Shown here: one piece after another, positions 42,927-54,700 of the stretch
How the letters are laid out: the number at the start of each line of letters is the position of its first letter
Position numbering within the stretch: position 1 is the first letter of the stretch
From: Uranotaenia lowii
Taxonomy: Eukaryota > Arthropoda > Insecta > Diptera > Culicidae
DNA length: 64,000 nucleotides
Reading direction: 5' to 3'
NCBI RefSeq assembly: GCF_029784155.1
Contig: NC_073692.1
Coordinates: 235,370,503 to 235,434,502, forward strand
Position numbers and translations under genes: made by a program
The notes under the pieces: generated by a model
What the model saw: the letters and a program-made list of their open reading frames with translations, nothing else
Database searches by the model: none
Told to the model about the DNA's origin: nothing

Positions 42927-45086
42927 GTGAGTTCATATTCGCACTTGTAATTAGCTTTAAAGGTTATTTTGTTTACACCTGATAATACCAACAATTTGCA
43001 GCAGCTGATGAGCAATGTTTACACTAGGTACTTGTTTACTAGGCTTTAAAGTTAGAACATTTATACAGGACGCGCACTTTTTTGGCTTGAAAATTTCGCC
43101 AAAAATCTGCATCCTATACATCGTTGAATACAGTATTTTTCGCCTTTTCTAATATACTACAACTCACATTATTGACTTTTTTTTAATCGTATACTACTAT
43201 ATACTATTACTATATATGCTACTGTCATTTAAAGTTTGCAGCCTCTAAAACGTTATGTTACAAGGGTTTTTGATACTGTGCATGCAGGATTAATTTTGAC
43301 AGCGTAATGACAATATAGTGTTATAACTATATATGTACATAAGTAGGAATTTTCTTCTTTGATTTAGGGAGCAGTAATTTCAACTCCACTGTCTATTAAA
43401 ATGTTTTATGTTCAGATTTAACAATGAATTATGATAATCGTATCCTGGGTTCCCATGGGTCACGGCGGCGGTGTGCATGCTTGTGATAATGTGCACAACA
43501 AATATACATATGTACTTGAAATGTACCTCGATACAAATTTTAAACGCCTTTGGATAGGCAAGGAAATCTTTTTAGGATAACAAATTATGTTTTTATGCAT
43601 TAAGAATGCGTAGTCTGTATAAAGGCGCTTTTCTTTCTACGATTTTGAACTAAAGGCAAAATTTTACACTGAAAGAAAAGTTATTATAAATATTATAAAA
43701 TAAATTTAAAATGTACAATTTTTTACCATTTACAATTTATGTAAATAAAAACAAGGTTTTGGTTATCTTATCAATCGTTTGGTTCATTGTCAAAATGGTA
43801 AATTTAAAAATAAGAGGTTCAGTGATAAGTTAAATAATAGAAAAAATTGGGTTATTTATTTTGCGTTAAAACTCTTTGGTTAATTTTACCATATGAGTTT
43901 TTAAAATGATTTTAATTGGTTGTGTAGTCTTTAAATAATCATCCATCTTGTTTTCTCCATGTAATAGCAAGTTGGGAATAAAATTGTCCAAGGAAAATTT
44001 AGAATTCAAAAGTGAGAATGTGCCATTAAATGCAAGCATACGTATTACATTAGTAAATTCTTTCCATTTTTTTAACCTAAAACTTTTCCGTATTGGTGGC
44101 TCTTTTTCAGGGATGAATCATTCGCGAGGATGCAAATCCCGGAAAAAAGAAAACAGTATTGGTGGCTTGACTTTTTTTTCCAAAATTTGATTCGAAATTG
44201 CAGAACATAAATTTTCGAACAGTTATACAATAAAAATAGATTTCATACATAGTCTTTTAAATAATTTGATTTTAAGTCTGGTGGTTTCTTACTGTCTTCA
44301 GAATATTTGATAAATTTGGTCTTTTTTCGGAAGCTAAAGGGTTTGATTACTTTTCTATTATATTTGAACTTATAAAAGGGAAACAATAAATAGTCCAATT
44401 CTCTTTGCAATTATTTGCTATTTGATACGCTGCATAACTGAAGGCGTTTTTTGTAAGGCGAGCAAATATTTGTTTAACAGAACATAATATATTATATTAT
44501 TAGGGTAAGGCATTCGCGAAAAAAGTGACCGATTCACTTCTTTATTTGTTGCATAATTAAAAGCGATTTTCATCATATCCCCCCGAGTAAACTATGAAGA
44601 AACATAATGCTTAATTTTGCTATCATGCCCTGAATGTCAAATTTAATTTCATTTTGTCGAAAAAAGGTGTTAAAATTTTTTCCGACTGGAAGATAGCACA
44701 GTGATGACAAATTTTGCCTTTAATAAAAGTTTGTTAATACCTCGTTTAGGCATCCTTTTCATGAATTTTTTGAAACCACAACGATGCCAAATTTTGACAA
44801 TAAATTATACCTCAAAGTGGCATCATTTTGCCCTCAAAACTCGTTTAGAAACGTTGGCTAAACGAGGCATCATTAAGGTTTCAGTAAAACCTACACTTGA
44901 CATAATCGAGGTATCCATATATGAAAAGTGAGACCCAAATTTTGGCATTGTACCACCTTTATTCGGGCAAAATGATACTTAAATTTACTTTCAAGGCATG
45001 ATAGCAAAATTAGGTATAATTTTGCAATAAAAGTCTGCTCGGGTTCTTTTCACTTAACTGATACTCATTTCACGTTTTTCACGTTA

Positions 45087-45160
45087 CTGAGTTTTAAAGC
45101 TCAATCAATCAGCGCAAAGAACACAGCGATTGCGCTGATTAATCGAGCTTTAAAACTCAG
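45087..45160. repeat. Near-perfect 74-bp hairpin
   Basis: Left arm CTGAGTTTTAAAGCTC...TCAGCGCAA pairs with right arm TTGCGCTGA...GAGCTTTAAAACTCAG, 31-32 bp with one or two mismatches and a ~12-base loop (AGAACACAGCGA). It lies between the inverted-repeat element ending at 45043 and Helitron-type repeats. It could be a small MITE, a replication-type palindrome or a hairpin RNA. Confidence 0.85.
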
Positions 45161-45174
45161 GTACCTTTCCTTTT

Positions 45175-46080
45175 TTCAAAAAATGGGGGAAGTGGGCTCT
45201 CTTACAAATTCATTCATAACCCGAGAATTAGTCAAGCTAATGGAACCAGATTTGGCATGTTAGGGTATGTGTATACTTGAAATATTTCAATGATTATTTG
45301 AGACCCCTCCCTTCTTCCAGTGGGAAGATTTAAAGGAGGAGGAGGCTTCCATACAATTTTTATTGCAAAATTCGATAACTATTGAGAAAAAGTTCTATGA
45401 ATGTTTGAAACTCCTCACGATTTGCATTTGGGGGATAGGAAGAGGGAAGGACCGCATACATTTTTTTGCAATACTCGATAATTGATCAAGCGAGGGGAAT
45501 CAATGTTGGCATGCGAGGGTAGTTAAGTGAACAAAATGTTCCCAAGATGATTTGAAGCTCATCTTTCATTAGAGAAACAGAAAGCGGAAGGTCGCCTTCA
45601 TACAATTTATGCGTAACCGGTGAAATAATCGAGCAAATGGAACTAAATTTGGAATGGGATGATATGTGGATACGGAAAAAGACTCTGTATTTGTATAACG
45701 CCCTCTTCTCATGATCCCACTAAACAAATAGGAAGAGAAGAGGGGGCCAACACAGTTTTTTTTTTAAGATGTCAAAAGTTTATCAGTCGGAAGGCACCGA
45801 ATTTGGTACGAGATTGTATTTTGAAACGAGTTATGTTTCCATAATGATTTGCAGCCCTTCCTTTCTTCCATTGAGCGAGATAGGAAAAGGAGGGAACCTC
45901 ATCAATTTTTGTTACATATCTATAGAATTAGTCATATGAAAAAAACAACTTTAGTAGGGGAGGGTTTTTGGGAAGGAGAAATGTTTCTATGCTCATTCGA
46001 GAACCCTAAAGTGGGGGATGAATGGGGGAGAGGAGGGCTCACATACCATTTTTTGCATAACTTGTATGCTAGTATGAATA
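45175..46080 (+). mobile_element. Second block of Helitron-type ~170-bp repeats
   Basis: Five to six degenerate units like those in the Helitron at 25826-27969, same orientation: ATAACCCGAGAATTAGTCAA, GGAACCAGATTTGGCATG, GATTATTTGAGACCCCTCCC, then purine-rich GGAGGAGG segments. Neither the TC start nor the CTAG end is visible, so this is a truncated or eroded fragment. Divergence between units is higher than in the first copy. Confidence 0.75.
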
Positions 46081-46274
46081 TAAATTTAAAGAAATTAATT
46101 TTTTTTCTTAATATACATAATTACCGACTGTTTAAGATGATTTTTAGGGAACAAAAAAAAATCATGAAATGAAAGGTTAAGGAAGATAACCCTCAACTGC
46201 AAGAGTTCAGAAAAAAAAATTAAACAAATTGCCGATGAAAAAATTCAAACAAAACAAAAACCATTTTTTAACAT

Positions 46275-46362
46275 TCTGTTAAACCGAGATGTCGTGACCG
46301 AAATTCGATCTCATGACCATTGGCATGATAGACTTTGACCTCTACGTCACGAGCGGCAGCGG
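46275..46362 (-). mobile_element. tRNA-derived SINE head (minus strand)
   Basis: Read on the minus strand: a degenerate A-box region GACGTAGAGGTCAAAGTC, then AATGGTCATGAGATCGAATT, in which GAGATCGAATTTC resembles a decayed B box (GGTTCGAATCC). It looks like the 5' tRNA-like part of an insect SINE. The spacing and several tRNA-invariant bases are lost, so it is not a tRNA gene. Confidence 0.45.
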
Positions 46363-46605
46363 CAATTGAAGCTTCTTAAAATGTGTTGATGTTTATTTTG
46401 ACCAAAAACAACCCATCAAACAATCGTTTTGTGACCCACCAATCAAACTTAAACAACTAAAATTGAGTTTTTTTTGTTTATCTTTGCAATTAATCCGTTC
46501 AGTTTTTTACCAATTCCAGGCATTGGCACTTGATATTTAGTAGAAAATCGAGGCAAGTCCCGATCAGTCTGAGCAATCTGGAACGCTGACAGAAGTATCC
46601 ATTGC
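46363..46605. other. Short intergenic spacer
   Basis: AT-rich sequence between the SINE-like head and the 12-bp minisatellite. The putative C-terminal residues of the long minus-strand frame over the minisatellite fall here and have no recognisable domain. Confidence 0.5.
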
Positions 46606-48236
46606 CTGATCCTCATCCTGATTCTTATAATGATCCATATCCTTATCCTGATCCTTATCCTGATCTTTATCCTGCTCCTTATTCTGATCCTTATTCTGAT
46701 CCATATCCTGATCCTTATCCAGATCCTTATCCTGATCCTTATCCTGATCCTAATCCTGATCCTTATCCTGATCCATATCCTGATCCTTATCCTGATCCTT
46801 ATCCTGATCCTTATCCTTATCCTGATCCTTATCCTTATCCTTATCCTGATCCTGATCGTTATCCTGATCCTTATCCTTATCCTGATACTTATCCTGATCC
46901 TTATCCTGATCCTTATCCTGATCCTTATCCTGATCCTTATCCTGATCCTTACCCTGATCCTTATCCTGATCCTTATCCTGATCATTATCCTGATCCATAT
47001 CCTGATCCTTATCCTGATCCTTATCCTGATCCTTATCCTGATCCTTATCCTGATGCTTATCCTGATCATTATCCTGATCCTTATCCTGCTCCTTATCTTG
47101 ATCCCTATGCTGATCATTATCCTGATCCTTATCCTGATGCTTATCCTGATCCTTATTCTGATCCTCATCATTATTATTATCCTGATCCATATTCTGATCC
47201 CTATCCTGATCCTAATCCTTATCCTGATGCTTATCCTGATCCTTATGCTGATTTTTATCCTGATCCTTATGCTGATTTTTATCCTGATCCTCATCCTGAT
47301 CCTTATCCTGATGCTTGTCCTGATCCTTATCCTGATTCTTATCCTGATCCTTATCCTGATCCTTATCCTGATCCTTATCCTGATCCTTATCCTGATCCTT
47401 ATCCTGATCCTTATCCTGATCCTTATCCTGATCCTTATCCTGATCCTTATCCTGATCCATATCCTGATCCTTATCCTGATCCTTATCCTGATCCTTATCC
47501 AGATCCTTATCCTGATCCTTATCCTGATCCTTATCCTGATCCTTATCCTGATCCTTATCCTGATCCTTATCCTGATCCTTATCCTGATCCTTATCCTTAT
47601 CCTGATCCTTATCCAGATCATTATCCTAATCCTTATCCTGATCCTGATCGTTATCCTGATCCTTATCCTTATCCTGATACTTATCCTGATCCATATCCTG
47701 ATCCTTATCCTGATCCTTATCCTGATCCTTATCCTGATCCTTATCCTGATCCTTATCCTGATCCTTATCCTGATCCTTATCCTGATCCTTATCCTGATCC
47801 ATATCCTGATCCTTATCCTGATCCTTATCCTGATCCTTATCCTGATCCTTATCCTGATCCTTATCCTGATCCTTATCCTGATGCTTATCCTGATCATTAT
47901 CCTGATCCTTATCCTGCTCCTTATCTTGATCCCTATCCTGATCATTACCCTGATCCTTATCCTGATGCTTATCCTGATCCTTATCCTGATCCTCATCATT
48001 ATCATTATCCTGATCCATATTCTGATCCCTATCCTGACCCTTATCCTAATCCTTATCCTGATGCTTATCCTGATCCTTATGCTGATTTTTATCCTGATCC
48101 TTATCCTGATCCTTATCCTGATCCTTATCCTGATCCTTATCCTGACCCTTATCCTGATCCTTATCCTGATCCTTATCCTGATCCTTATCCTGATCCTTAT
48201 CCTGATCCTTATCCTGATCCTTATCCTGATCCTCTT
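46606..48236. repeat. 12-bp minisatellite (CCTGATCCTTAT)n
   Basis: About 136 units of CCTGATCCTTAT with scattered substitutions (GATGCT, GATCAT, CTGCTCC, GCTGATTTTT) and occasional 6-bp losses. A block of variants at about 46830-47290 recurs at about 47620-48100 (offset ~790-830 bp), so the array contains a higher-order duplication. The 12-bp period keeps several frames open on both strands: (YPDP)n, (ILIL)n, (RIRI)n and (DQDK)n. None has a promoter, domain or start context, and I do not call them genes. Confidence 0.95.
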
Positions 48237-48879
48237 TTTTTTTACAAGATGGAAATTTGACTTCAAACCATAACAGCCGGGTGTTTGCTGCTGTGTGTGG
48301 GTTCGTCCCACTAAAACCACCTTGGGCTTCGTATGCCAGATGTGCCCCTTGGTTTCACCCTATGATACTACATCAAGGGGTAGGCTGTGCTCATGCACTT
48401 ATACATCTCACTGTTTAAAACCAAAAATTTTGGCGGAGCACCTACATTTTTGAAAGAATGAAAACCCGAGTTTTGAAAACTTGATGGTATTTATCGTTTA
48501 AATAAGATGTGTCTTGTCATCGTATTTAATAAAATCAGTAATGAATGGCTACGCTTTGAACAGTCTTGTGTTTTTAACAAAATATGTGTCATCAAAAATT
48601 AATGATTTGATTAGAACAAATACGCATTTTCGATTTTTCAAGCTGTAACAAGTTTGATTAAATTTGTGTCAGTTGTAGCCTGACGTCTGGTTTCGCGTTT
48701 AGTCAGTATCGGTATTTTGTCTTCGTTGCGAGGTATGTGGAAAATCCAGACTCACTTCAAGGTTATTTCTAATTGAATGCTTCTTAAATTCGGAAATCTG
48801 TCCAGATTGCGCTTTTTTAGCGATTCTGCCCAAAATTTGATTTTTCTCATGATGGTCATGATTTTTCCGTTTTAATCAA
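48237..48879. other. Intergenic DNA
   Basis: A T-run/A-run boundary at 48234-48245 and then unassigned sequence. TTTTGGCGGAGCACC at about 48428 resembles the GCGGAGCAC motif near 49975 and could be the other end of the hAT-type relic, but no convincing inverted terminus was found. Confidence 0.4.
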
Positions 48880-49720
48880 ATATTGTTATTCCTTTACCTT
48901 GCATTGAAAGGCTGAAGTCATTCGTTTTATGAAAAAATTCAGCCGAATAAGCCAACCTGTCGAGCCACTGATCATCATTTAATCTTACCCCCAATGCCAA
49001 ATTATTGTAGCTCAAAAAGTTCTGACTTCCGATCTTAATTCAAACAGGCGAGACGACGTTTTTCTACAAGAAAACTTGCGATCTTCGGTATGAAGTAGTA
49101 GCGTAGAATATTGGCTACCCATCTCTTCGCACAACGCCTTAATAACCCTGAATTTTCCGGTCGAGCCTTAATAAAGTTGATTATTTTTATGCTTTCATCC
49201 AAGACTTCTTGGCAACGACTCTAGCAGTATTTCCAACTATAGCTTTCGCATCCGTACATACATCAATGCAATTTCTCCATGTAATATTTTTGTCCGTTAC
49301 ATAATCATCAATTAGCTGGAAAATTTCAGCCCCCGTCGTGGAAGTTGGCAACGATTTGCAAGGAACAAAACTTCTTCGAAACATTCAGAACCTTGATAGC
49401 GAACAAATATCATCAGAATTGCTAGTCCTGCTACATCTGTGGATTCGTCAAGCTGCATGTCGGTTATTGAAGTTTTCAATCGCTCTCAACATCTTCAGTC
49501 ATGTAACAAATTCGCCGAGAAACCGTATTGTCAGACATGGGAATTGAATTTACGAATTCCACTGTTTTATTTTTAACCATGATACGGACGACTTCTTGAA
49601 TACAAGGTTTGATCAAGTTTTCAGCAATAATATGTGCTTCTCCAGCTTTTCCAATCGGTAGCTTACCAAGTTCGGCGCAAGAACAGCCTTTTCATTTAGT
49701 GTTTTGCACGCTCAGTCCTG
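48880..49720 (-). pseudogene. hAT-type transposase relic (ZBED5/FAM200-like)
   Basis: Minus-strand fragments in the right order for an RNase H-fold hAT transposase: LGKLPIGKAGEAHIIAENLI, then IPMSDNTVSRRICYMTEDVE, LDESTDVAGLAILMIFVRYQ, SLPTSTTGAEIFQLIDDYVT, ITWRNCIDVCTDAKAIVG, and further on NDDQWLDRLAYSAEFFHKTN and DFSLSMQGKG. The DEST/D and CTD motifs include two of the expected acidic positions. Several stops and frameshifts separate the pieces; the longest open part is 49187-49384. The C-terminal dimerisation region and the BED zinc finger were not found. Confidence 0.8.
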
Positions 49721-49939
49721 CAACATAACGTAGTTCGATTAAAGCAGTGCATTTTAACAATCTAGTAGATTGAATCTACCATTCTTTGCCAACATCCCTG
49801 CAGGGAATTAGCCGCCAGTAAAAACAAAGTAAACAAAATTTATTGATGCCCTGTGATTTTTTTTTCTCATGTTTCGATAAAAATGAAACAATAATAAAAA
49901 ATATCAGAGTTTTTCAAAGTTGGTTTATGATTTCATTGC

Positions 49940-50003
49940 GTACGTCGCGGAGCACTTTTAAAAGCTCCGCGGAGCACGATCTGAAAACCCATGCCTTAAA
50001 GAA
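49940..50003. mobile_element. Probable terminal region of the hAT-type relic
   Basis: GTCGCGGAGCACTTTTAAAA and GCTCCGCGGAGCACGATCTG lie upstream (on the minus strand) of the hAT transposase relic, followed by GAAAACCCATGCC. Palindromic GCTCCGCGGAGC and an end reading GGCATGGGTTTTCA inward are compatible with the terminus of this hAT subgroup, but no second end or target duplication was confirmed. Confidence 0.4.
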
Positions 50004-50093
50004 TTAAAGGTAAACTGGCACTTGAACCATAAACCAAAATTATGTTTATTTTTCAATAGAAAATATTCAATTTTTCCATTACAGGCCTAAAAG

Positions 50094-51726
50094 CAGTCTT
50101 CAAAGAGCAACCCATGTGCGATGTGTGAAGAAGTTTATAAACACACTTGGACTCTTCCATCAAAGTACGTGTTGAACTTTCTCATCTGTAAACATTTTTG
50201 AACTCAAGTGTAGCGTGCAAGTTCGAGTTCATGTTCAAAATGGGTGCGCACTCGCATGTTTAGAATATTTAGTTTGGAATGCAATCACAGCAGTCAAGTA
50301 TCTAAATTAGTATAAAATATCCTGTCCACAGTATTTGTTTGGAATTTGATTATCTACAATTAACTTTTAATGCTCTGTGACGTTCAAAAGTTTTGTGAGT
50401 GATTGTATCAAGGAGATTGACCGGGACTCCACATCCGATTAAGATCGCAGATTACGGTCGTGGTGAGAAGATCGTTAAGGAAGCGGTCGGGGAGGATTCA
50501 AAGAAGGATAAAAGGCGATTATCGAGCAGTATCGTTACAGGAAATTTTCAATGCCCTGTTGGACCCTTTTTTTAATTATTTTTTATATTTTTTTAGACTA
50601 GCGGTGATAAAAAAGAGATTGTATGGAATCATTTCCGATAACATCTGGCTGATGCAGTGTTGGGTGAAGTTGATTCTTCAGACGACCATTTTGATCCTGA
50701 AAGTTAAGTCTAGACCACTGCTCAGCAACTTTTGAAGTCGGAAAAGTCAAAATTGAAATATTTAAAATTAATCAGTAAAGTAAGAAAAATAAAATATATA
50801 AAAAAAATACGTTGAACATTACTTCCCGAGTTCATCGTTTCACAGCCCCCAGAATTGAAATAATATGAAGGCATATTTTGTTTTTGTTCCCCTTTTTTAT
50901 TGTGCTTTTTTATTTTTCCCCAAATCGATAGTATTGAACACTCAAATTCTTTGTCCTACGTTATAAACTGATAAAAAAAGATATTTGAAGAATATCATTA
51001 TAGCCAAAGCTTTGAAGCTTTGAAGCACTCAAACTATTGAAAGATGAAAAGAATGGAAAGAGTCTTCATTAATAATAAATTTCTACTCAGTGAATTATCT
51101 TGTTTTAAAAAAAATTGCTTGCGTACCAAATTGCATGAAAAAAACATGAACAATTTTTTAGATATTCCATGTTTCACGTTGGTTTAATAAAGCTTTGATA
51201 CCTCTCCCTTCTCTTTTAAATTGAGGTCTAAGATACTGTAAACGGACGGTCTTCAATCAGTCTAAGCTGAGTATAGTTAGGAATCTCTGGAGACTTAAAT
51301 TTGAATCTCGTGTGATTCATATACGCGATAGAAATCGGAGCGTATAATATAATGAAATGCTTCTTGTTTATGAACGTCGAAATTTATTTAAGAAGATATT
51401 TGTGCTTAAACTCAAGTTTTTGAAAAAAAAAAAAACGATGGTTTTCAGTTCGTTCAGCATACTCCATCAGAGGGTACATTTTTCTGTCACTCGAATAGCA
51501 TCCAAGTTACATAATCCAACTTAGCTTGAGCACTGACGTCTATTCTGTGTACAAATATTCAAGTTCGTACCCGAGTGCAAAATATCGATGCACCCAAGTA
51601 CAACATTTACACTCGGGTTGCTTTTTTAAATAAATTTATGTATGAAAATGTATACAAGCTCATGTTGAACTTGCGCTTGGAATTTTGTACCCAAGTTGAA
51701 CTTGGTGCATGTTTTCGTGAAGACTG
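50094..51726. mobile_element. Non-autonomous hAT-like element with 8-bp target duplication
   Basis: The termini are CAGTCTTCA and TGAAGACTG. They are flanked on both sides by the perfect 8-bp direct repeat CCTAAAAG (50086-50093 and 51727-51734). An 8-bp duplication with CAG...CTG ends is characteristic of hAT transposons. Subterminal regions (50100-50260 and 51480-51715) carry inverted repeats of AACTTGGGT / ACCCAAGTT, GTGCACNCGA and related motifs. The interior (50400-50730) holds a decayed coding-like stretch. No transposase. Confidence 0.85.
50440..50730 (+). pseudogene. Unidentified coding-like remnant inside the hAT-like element
   Basis: One frame reads KIVKEAVGEDSKKDKRRLSS and NFQCPVGP. 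After a T-rich, intron-like stretch ending TTTTTTTAG|ACTAGC (50568-50595), another reads GDKKEIVWNHFR, a stop, then HLADAVLGEVDSSDDHFDPE S and a stop at 50706. The acidic C-terminus and acceptor-like site suggest a captured gene end. The 91-codon open frame at 50460-50735 is in a different frame and looks less coding-like. No family recognised. Confidence 0.3.
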
Positions 51727-51734
51727 CCTAAAAG

Positions 51735-54700
51735 TTAAAATTTACTATTGTGAATGTTGCTTCAAAAATCGTCCAAAAATCATGGAAGAGTTTTGAACAA
51801 AAATGAAACTTTTTAGACTCCAGGGATTGAGAAATTCAAAAATGACCCCAAATCGACTCATTCTATTACACATTTCACAAAGACCATGTGATATTTTCAC
51901 ATGACCGTTTGAAAACGTTTTGTGAAATCATTTAAAACGGCATTGTATTTCACTAAGAACTATTATAAATCTGAAAATGCAAAATACGACATTGAAGTTT
52001 GTTGTACAAATAATAAAAAAAATGAGGTGATACGTGATCGTTTAATCAAAGTAAGAGATGCAACTGTTTCGAAATTTAATAAATAAAGAGTTTTTATTCA
52101 TGAAGCAAGCCTTTCCTTTCAAGTACAGCTCTAGCTGTCAGCTTCAGACGATGGCACACGAATCAATCAACACATTTGACATTTTCGCAAATATTTTCAG
52201 GTCAACTGAAGCGGATCACAACAGAGTAGTGAGGTACCGATACCTACTTCATGTGCGCCCCGTGCAGTCAAAAGTAATGCTTGTTTTATGCTAATTGCGC
52301 GATATCGGCGAACGTGCGGCGAGCTTTGAATGACTAAATTGGAAAATGTGGCGCAACAATAACAATCACCAATCAATGATGCTGGCTGACATCAGACGGA
52401 GTTGGGTTTTGGTAGCCTGGCAGCCCATCCAACAAAAGCCAAGAAATACTAAACTATCGACTAGCAATAGATTTCTGTTTCGCTACTCTTTCGCCTGCCG
52501 GAATAGGGCCAAAGCTGGCATAGGAATGGAAAAAAATCAACTTTAGAAACATTTGCCAACGTCAGCGTCCTTTTTAAGGATGCGACGCCACGGACGCCAG
52601 CCTTCAAATTAAATTCTACTGATGATGTTTGAATTTCACCAGTAAAATGGTATCAAACCGGATTTTGTGGGTTTTGTAAAGCGATTATATTCGTATGAGA
52701 ATGACTAAAGAGTTCTTCACTAAGATTCCATTATAAGTATAGGTGGCTTGATTCCTATTCTATATGACGAAATCTCTAACAATAGCAACATTGAAAATCG
52801 ATCATTTTTGCTGATCATTCTAAGTCCACCTTCTCATGTATAACCCTGTAGGTCGAAATTTGTTGTCAAGATGAATGAATCTAGTTGCAAATGCACCGTA
52901 CGTCCTCCAGACCCATTAAACTAAATGAAGGAATCTAATTAAGCAAGACACTGTTTTGACTACTGTGGCAAAACTTCTCCGAAACAACAACATTGTTTGA
53001 CACATTTTTCACTAAGGGACAACTTTTCTCGCTCCACGTACCTACACACTTTCATCAAAGAAAATCACACACGACACTAACGAAAGAGAATAAAAAAGCA
53101 AAGACCGAAGAAAAAATAATCATACCAACCGATTCGGATGAGCGATGGCGGACGGTTTGTATCCACCAACATCTTGCGAAATAAGCAAAACTTTGCATCC
53201 ATTACTTGGAACGATGGCGGTGGCGGCGAAGACGATTCCAAAATACCGCATGGAAAATCCACGATACAGCAGGAATTTTCTCATGGTGAATAAATAGCAA
53301 AGAAAGATGACATTCCTAGCTTAACTCTCGCTTGCCGCCTAGGCGTGGAAATGGAATTGAGCTGAAAGTACAACACAGTCCCCCACTAACCACCATCAAA
53401 GGCAGAAGACAGACCAAAAAGACACACTTTCTGTGTTTATTGAAGTCATTTCTGGAGACATTTTCCTTCCAGCCCCGATAAGTTTTCGGTCTGCCGAATG
53501 ACGCCAAACAGTGCCAGCCAATAGGAGGGTGCGGCTTTAAGCGATTTTCGGCTCCCGGCAAATTTAGGTCTCGCTGAAGGTTAAACAATTACAACTAGGA
53601 CTTGTGAAAGCCAGCGTCTTAGGTAAGCGATTGAGGTTAAACAAGGAACAAATTATCTTTATCCTTCTACGCCTTCTACTTATTGCTAAGATGGTATAGA
53701 AAAAAGTATCCAAGATCAATTCTTTCAAATTCCAGCAGCTTTAACAGTAAACGTACCGGAGAGGCTAATTTTACCACAGGACTATTTTTGTTTCCAAATG
53801 CATGTATTTTTTTTTTTCATTCTTATAATTTCGATTAACAGGCCTCTTCATACCGCCAGAAGTCAAATGACCCTTACAACTTTTTGCGCTCTCGATCAAT
53901 TTTTACCAAGTTTATAGTTTTGGTAAGCTTGTAACGCGACTCATCGCTTCACACAGCTGTATTTACGTTGGCAAGTACCGCACTGTCAATATTATTATGT
54001 GCATCACTAGAACCGGTATGAAATTTCTTTTCTTGTTCATACAGCTTTCTTGTGAAAACCCTGCGTTAGTGTACTCATAATGATTTTCTATGTATAAGCC
54101 CAAATTCCGATACACCCATCATGTTATAATGAACAGAGGTTCAGAATTATCGATTGATGATCGAATTTGAGGTTTGAGTTTAAAAAAAGATTTTGCTCAC
54201 AAAAAAGTCTCCCAATGGATTCAGGTTGGAATGAAACCGTTGGAATGGAACCCAATGGAACCGTTGGTGGTAAATTTACAATGATGTTCTGCTATTCAAG
54301 TGGAAGTCAAATTACTCTATCTTTATTTTTTTGGCTTTCAAAGAAGCTTGGGTATTTTTTGTTTCTTATTCAAATGAATTTAAAAAGTTAAACAAATTTA
54401 AGCATTGATGAAGGTTTCATAACGATAAGAAAGTTAAATTATAGAGTGTTTTTGTACGCCCCCATCACGTTTGTGAAATTACTTTATCCAAAAATTACAG
54501 GTTAAATATAAAAAAGGTGATTTTTTATCATTAAAACTTCGAATCTAAGTACTAATTAACATCTTACGAGAGAAATGAAGATCTCAAAACGAATTTGATA
54601 AAGTTTTTCTTATGGATGAACTACCTTCATAATATGGCAACCCTGACTTTTGTTTTATTCCATAAAATTATAAAACACATGGATTTTTATAAAAATTCAT

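Larger units (their letters stand above)
40982..45043. mobile_element. 4.1-kb inverted-repeat element with CCCGAGCAGACTT ends
   Basis: The left end is CCCGAGCAGACTTTGATGCC and the right end, read inward, is CCCGAGCAGACTTTTATTGC. Both ends carry subterminal repeats built from GATAGCAAAAT, GGCATCGATA and AAGGTATC / AAGGTTTCA motifs (40990-41240 and 44620-45030). The target duplication is unclear: at most TT is shared by the flanks. There is no transposase. The interior has AT-rich DNA, a 30-bp tandem duplication at 41621-41680, and exon-like segments at about 42300-42930. Confidence 0.7.

Noticed and set aside
43668..43830. Small MITE starting CACTGAAAG and ending TTCAGTG
   Set aside because: The inverted ends are only 8-9 bp long and the flanks do not give a consistent target duplication, so it may be chance in AT-rich DNA.
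46449..48320. 623-codon minus-strand frame of (RI)n and plus-strand frames of (YPDP)n and (ILIL)n
   Set aside because: Products of the 12-bp minisatellite. Alternative frames are equally open; the non-repeat ends have no recognisable domain.
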